NCBI GenBank assembly: GCA_016744415.1
Contig: JADGEL010000002.1
Span: 124,001 to 188,000, forward strand
Origin: Flavobacteriaceae bacterium
GTDB taxonomy: Bacteria; Bacteroidota; Bacteroidia; Flavobacteriales; Flavobacteriaceae
Direction of reading: 5' to 3'
Length of the DNA: 64,000 bases
Shown: piece after piece, positions 61,982 to 64,000 of the stretch
Numbering within the stretch: the stretch's first letter is position 1
Layout: every line of letters begins with the position of its first letter
Translations under genes and position numbers: made by a program
The notes under the pieces: model-generated
Told to the model about the DNA's origin: nothing
Database searches by the model: none
Seen by the model: the letters and a program-made list of their open reading frames with translations, nothing else

Positions 61982-62875
61982 TTAATCGAAATAACTATGG
62001 TCTAAAGAATAGTCAAATGTCCCATTTAAACAATCTAATGGTCCTAAGACATCAGTTGATTGTGTATAATGTAAATCAAACTTAAATTCGAAAGTTCCTT
62101 TTATTACTCGATTTGTTAAATCAAATTCAGTTATAGTTATCGTTCCATTATCGCGTTCAAAAGCTTGTGAAGGCGCATCTGAACTATCAAAGTATACAAT
62201 ATTTACATGTGAAATAGGCAATTCATTATTATCTACATGGTTGTTCCCTAAGGTATATGTTCCTACTGACCATAAACTCTCAGGAATATATAAATTAATT
62301 TCTTTTGTATTTGACATAGATGTGTCCATTGGTGCACTATTACCTTGTATAAGAATATACTTTTCATCTGTAGTTGAGAAAGTTGATACAGAAACCGCAT
62401 TATGGAATAAAGTCCATGAAAAAGGAACTAAATTATTGTATTGTGTCCCATTAATATTTGCTGTCATTAAAGCATGGCTTGGTGTGTTATTATCAGGAAT
62501 ATTTGTTACTGGACCAACCCAATCACTATAGACATCAGTATCACAAACACTTCTAATATAGAAATCATATGCTACATTAAAATCTAAATTTGAAATTGTT
62601 ATTGACTCGGACATAGCTTGAGCAAATATGCCATTCCCTTGAGCAAATCCAGCATGACCATATTCTATTTCCCATTCGGTTTCATTAGAACCAGAATTCC
62701 AGCCTAATTCCACTTTTGATAATAAAGAATATTCTATTAATTCAAAATCTGTTGGTGAATCGCACGATGATTCCACTGGATTGCCATTATTAGCAGCATG
62801 TGATGTGTCAATAATCTCATCTTCACAAGAAAATAATAAGCTTGCTAGAGCTAGTAGTAAAAAGTACTTTTTCAT
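61982..62875 (-). CDS. FN3-domain lipoprotein with DUF6252-like C-terminal domain
   Basis: 297 aa with lipobox (LASLLFSC, Cys17). A fibronectin-type-III-like domain at about 38-125 ('ELIEYSLLSKVELGWNSGSN', 'AYDFYIRSVCDTDVYSDWVG') precedes a beta domain with 'TANINGTQYNNL', 'VGTYTLGNNHVDNN' and 'GTITITEFDLTNRVIKGTFE'. The last pattern fits DUF6252-type surface lipoproteins. It probably sits in the outer membrane. A truncated paralog abuts the right island repeat at 54.6 kb. Function unknown. Confidence 0.8.
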   Translation of the reverse strand: MKKYFLLLALASLLFSCEDEIIDTSHAANNGNPVESSCDSPTDFELIEYSLLSKVELGWNSGSNETEWEIEYGHAGFAQGNGIFAQAMSESITISNLDFNVAYDFYIRSVCDTDVYSDWVGPVTNIPDNNTPSHALMTANINGTQYNNLVPFSWTLFHNAVSVSTFSTTDEKYILIQGNSAPMDTSMSNTKEINLYIPESLWSVGTYTLGNNHVDNNELPISHVNIVYFDSSDAPSQAFERDNGTITITEFDLTNRVIKGTFEFKFDLHYTQSTDVLGPLDCLNGTFDYSLDHSYFD

Positions 62876-63653
62876 AATTTATATTTTGGGTTTAATTGTT
62901 TACAACTAGTTATATAATCACCAATGATGCTGTTTATTCATTTAAATTTTGGGATTCTAAAACATTTTGAAAAGTAGACTATAAAAATTCTAAACATGCA
63001 TAATACACCTTACTTATTTAAGGGATTTCCTTACTTATTTAGTTGAAAAATTTAGTGCGATAAAAGAAGGGATATTGCACGGATTACATCCTGATAGGAA
63101 ATGGTTCCGCGACAGCGGGTATGTTTTTTAATGAGGCTTTACGCACCCACTCGATGATAATAACCATTGTATTTTTGAAGGGTAAGATGGACTACCTCCA
63201 TTTCGTCAACCGCTACTATTTTGACTATCACCATAATAATATCCGTCGGAATGTTTTTTTGGTGTTGTACCTGAGTATTTATTTGTTTTTGGATTGACCT
63301 GGACTTCATATGATGTTTATATCCTAGAATGTGTGTCTCTTGTTTTCTTTGGAATGGCTTGGTTGGTAAAAGGGAAAACATTTGTGCCTAAAGGGATGCG
63401 TTAAGTAAAACATTAAATAAAAGTGCTTCTTGTATTGTACATATAATTGCAGTTATGCGGTCATGGTGGCTGGTGGGATACGGCAAGCAGGAATCAAGAA
63501 CATTTCTAGAAACTTTGAGAGAAGTGCAATCACAGTCATATTTATGCTACTTTCTCTTTCTGTTAGACGTAAACGCATATTCGCTCAATACTCATTAAGT
63601 AATTAGTTCTTGAAACTGTTCAGATAAAAGAGGTTGATAATTAGTTTTTAATC
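62876..63653. other. stretch without supported gene
   Basis: Open frames here (for example an 80-codon one near 63.1-63.4 kb) lack protein-like texture. The second copy of the dispersed repeat lies at about 63075-63130 (CATCCTGATAGGAA, then CCGCGACAGCGG, a 12-nt inverted motif). Confidence 0.5.
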
Positions 63654-64000
63654 TTAATAATTAACTGTATTGGTCCATTTGATCTCCGCTTTTTTATTTG
63701 CTGATACTTCATAAAAACTTTCTGTAATCTCTCCATTTTTAAGCGTAAGTGTTGCAAAACCATTTAATACTCTATTCTTTTGTTTCGGGCTGGGATTTGG
63801 CATGGGTGTATGCGCCATATAATCAGCTGCTGAATCTAAGTTACCTTGTTTATCTATCAGTCCCTTTCCGCATCCAAAAGGCAATGAACCATGTCCGTTA
63901 CACCGTAACATAGGTGTATTATTTGATGGAGTTTTGAAGTCTTTAACTCCTGGTGCCTCTTTGGAATATGCCACACCATTATGTGTATGTCCGTAATACC
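63654..64000 (-). CDS. metallophosphoesterase, C-terminal part (5' end outside window)
   Basis: The frame is open to the window edge. The first visible residues read YYGHTHNGVAYSKEAPG; G-H-x-H is the last metal-binding motif of calcineurin-like phosphoesterases. A start inside the window (GTG at 63974) would cut the motif off and is rejected. The remainder ('MLRCNGHGSLPFGCGKGLID') resembles the end of secreted metallophosphoesterases that act on phosphate esters. Only about 115 residues are seen, so the substrate group is not assigned. Confidence 0.7.
   Translation of the reverse strand, partial: YYGHTHNGVAYSKEAPGVKDFKTPSNNTPMLRCNGHGSLPFGCGKGLIDKQGNLDSAADYMAHTPMPNPSPKQKNRVLNGFATLTLKNGEITESFYEVSANKKAEIKWTNTVNY

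Noticed and set aside
63139-63381. 80-codon minus-strand frame
   Set aside because: Low-complexity, His/Gln/Thr-rich texture without a motif or neighbour; likely chance.
1-64000. CRISPR arrays, rRNA operons and complete tRNA genes
   Set aside because: No regularly spaced repeats, rRNA-like segments or full tRNA cloverleaf were seen; only two partial tRNA 3' ends are present.

Overview
The window is AT-rich DNA from a member of the Bacteroidota, most likely a marine flavobacterium. Supporting signs are SusC/SusD pairs, type IX secretion (T9SS) C-terminal domains, lipoproteins with typical flavobacterial lipoboxes, a MKK/MKN signal-peptide style, a -7 TAnnTTTG promoter element, DUF6266 and DUF6443/RHS proteins, and many S1 sulfatases.

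Layout. (1) 1-3.7 kb: two minus-strand RHS/YD-repeat secreted proteins, the second cut by the window edge. (2) 3.9-10.5 kb: small mobile elements with two related tyrosine integrases, a phage/plasmid-type primase-helicase, a ribbon-helix-helix protein and an HTH protein. A tRNA-Ser 3'-end remnant lies beside the second integrase. (3) 10.5-14 kb: DUF6266, SLOG and DUF6943-like accessory genes, then about 1.2 kb without a supported gene but with strong imperfect palindromes. (4) 14.0-54.6 kb: a 40.6-kb block between two exact 23-bp direct repeats. The right repeat continues into the 3' half of an initiator tRNA-fMet gene. The block is a polysaccharide utilization locus (PUL). (5) 54.6-59.8 kb: a truncated lipoprotein pseudogene, then a type-IV-pilus/T2SS-like pseudopilin operon damaged by an in-frame gene fusion and a frameshift. 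(6) 59.9-64 kb: a DDE transposase, an FN3 lipoprotein and the end of a metallophosphoesterase gene.

The PUL. A 25-kb minus-strand gene train runs from 39.2 to 14.2 kb with no gap above about 130 bp. It encodes five S1 sulfatases, a sialate-O-acetylesterase-like enzyme, an alpha/beta-hydrolase, SusC, SusD, a GH144-like glucanase, a GH3 glucosidase, an MFS sugar porter, a serine hydrolase, an FGE-like lipoprotein and a second glucoamylase-fold protein with a T9SS signal. Upstream lie a T9SS protein with MopE-type repeats and a membrane-bound propeller/Y_Y_Y/LuxR regulator. Two giant plus-strand paralogs (1521 and 1684 aa) carry G8, beta-helix, cadherin-like and T9SS domains. The inferred job is capture, desulfation, deacetylation and hydrolysis of a sulfated, probably beta-glucose-containing polysaccharide. 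The substrate cannot be read from sequence alone.

The least expected features are the integrase-less island with attachment-like ends, the pair of giant G8 proteins sharing a nearly identical 821-bp tract, the GspF::response-regulator chimera, and a 41-nt palindrome of the same architecture upstream of both the RHS and pseudopilin operons.
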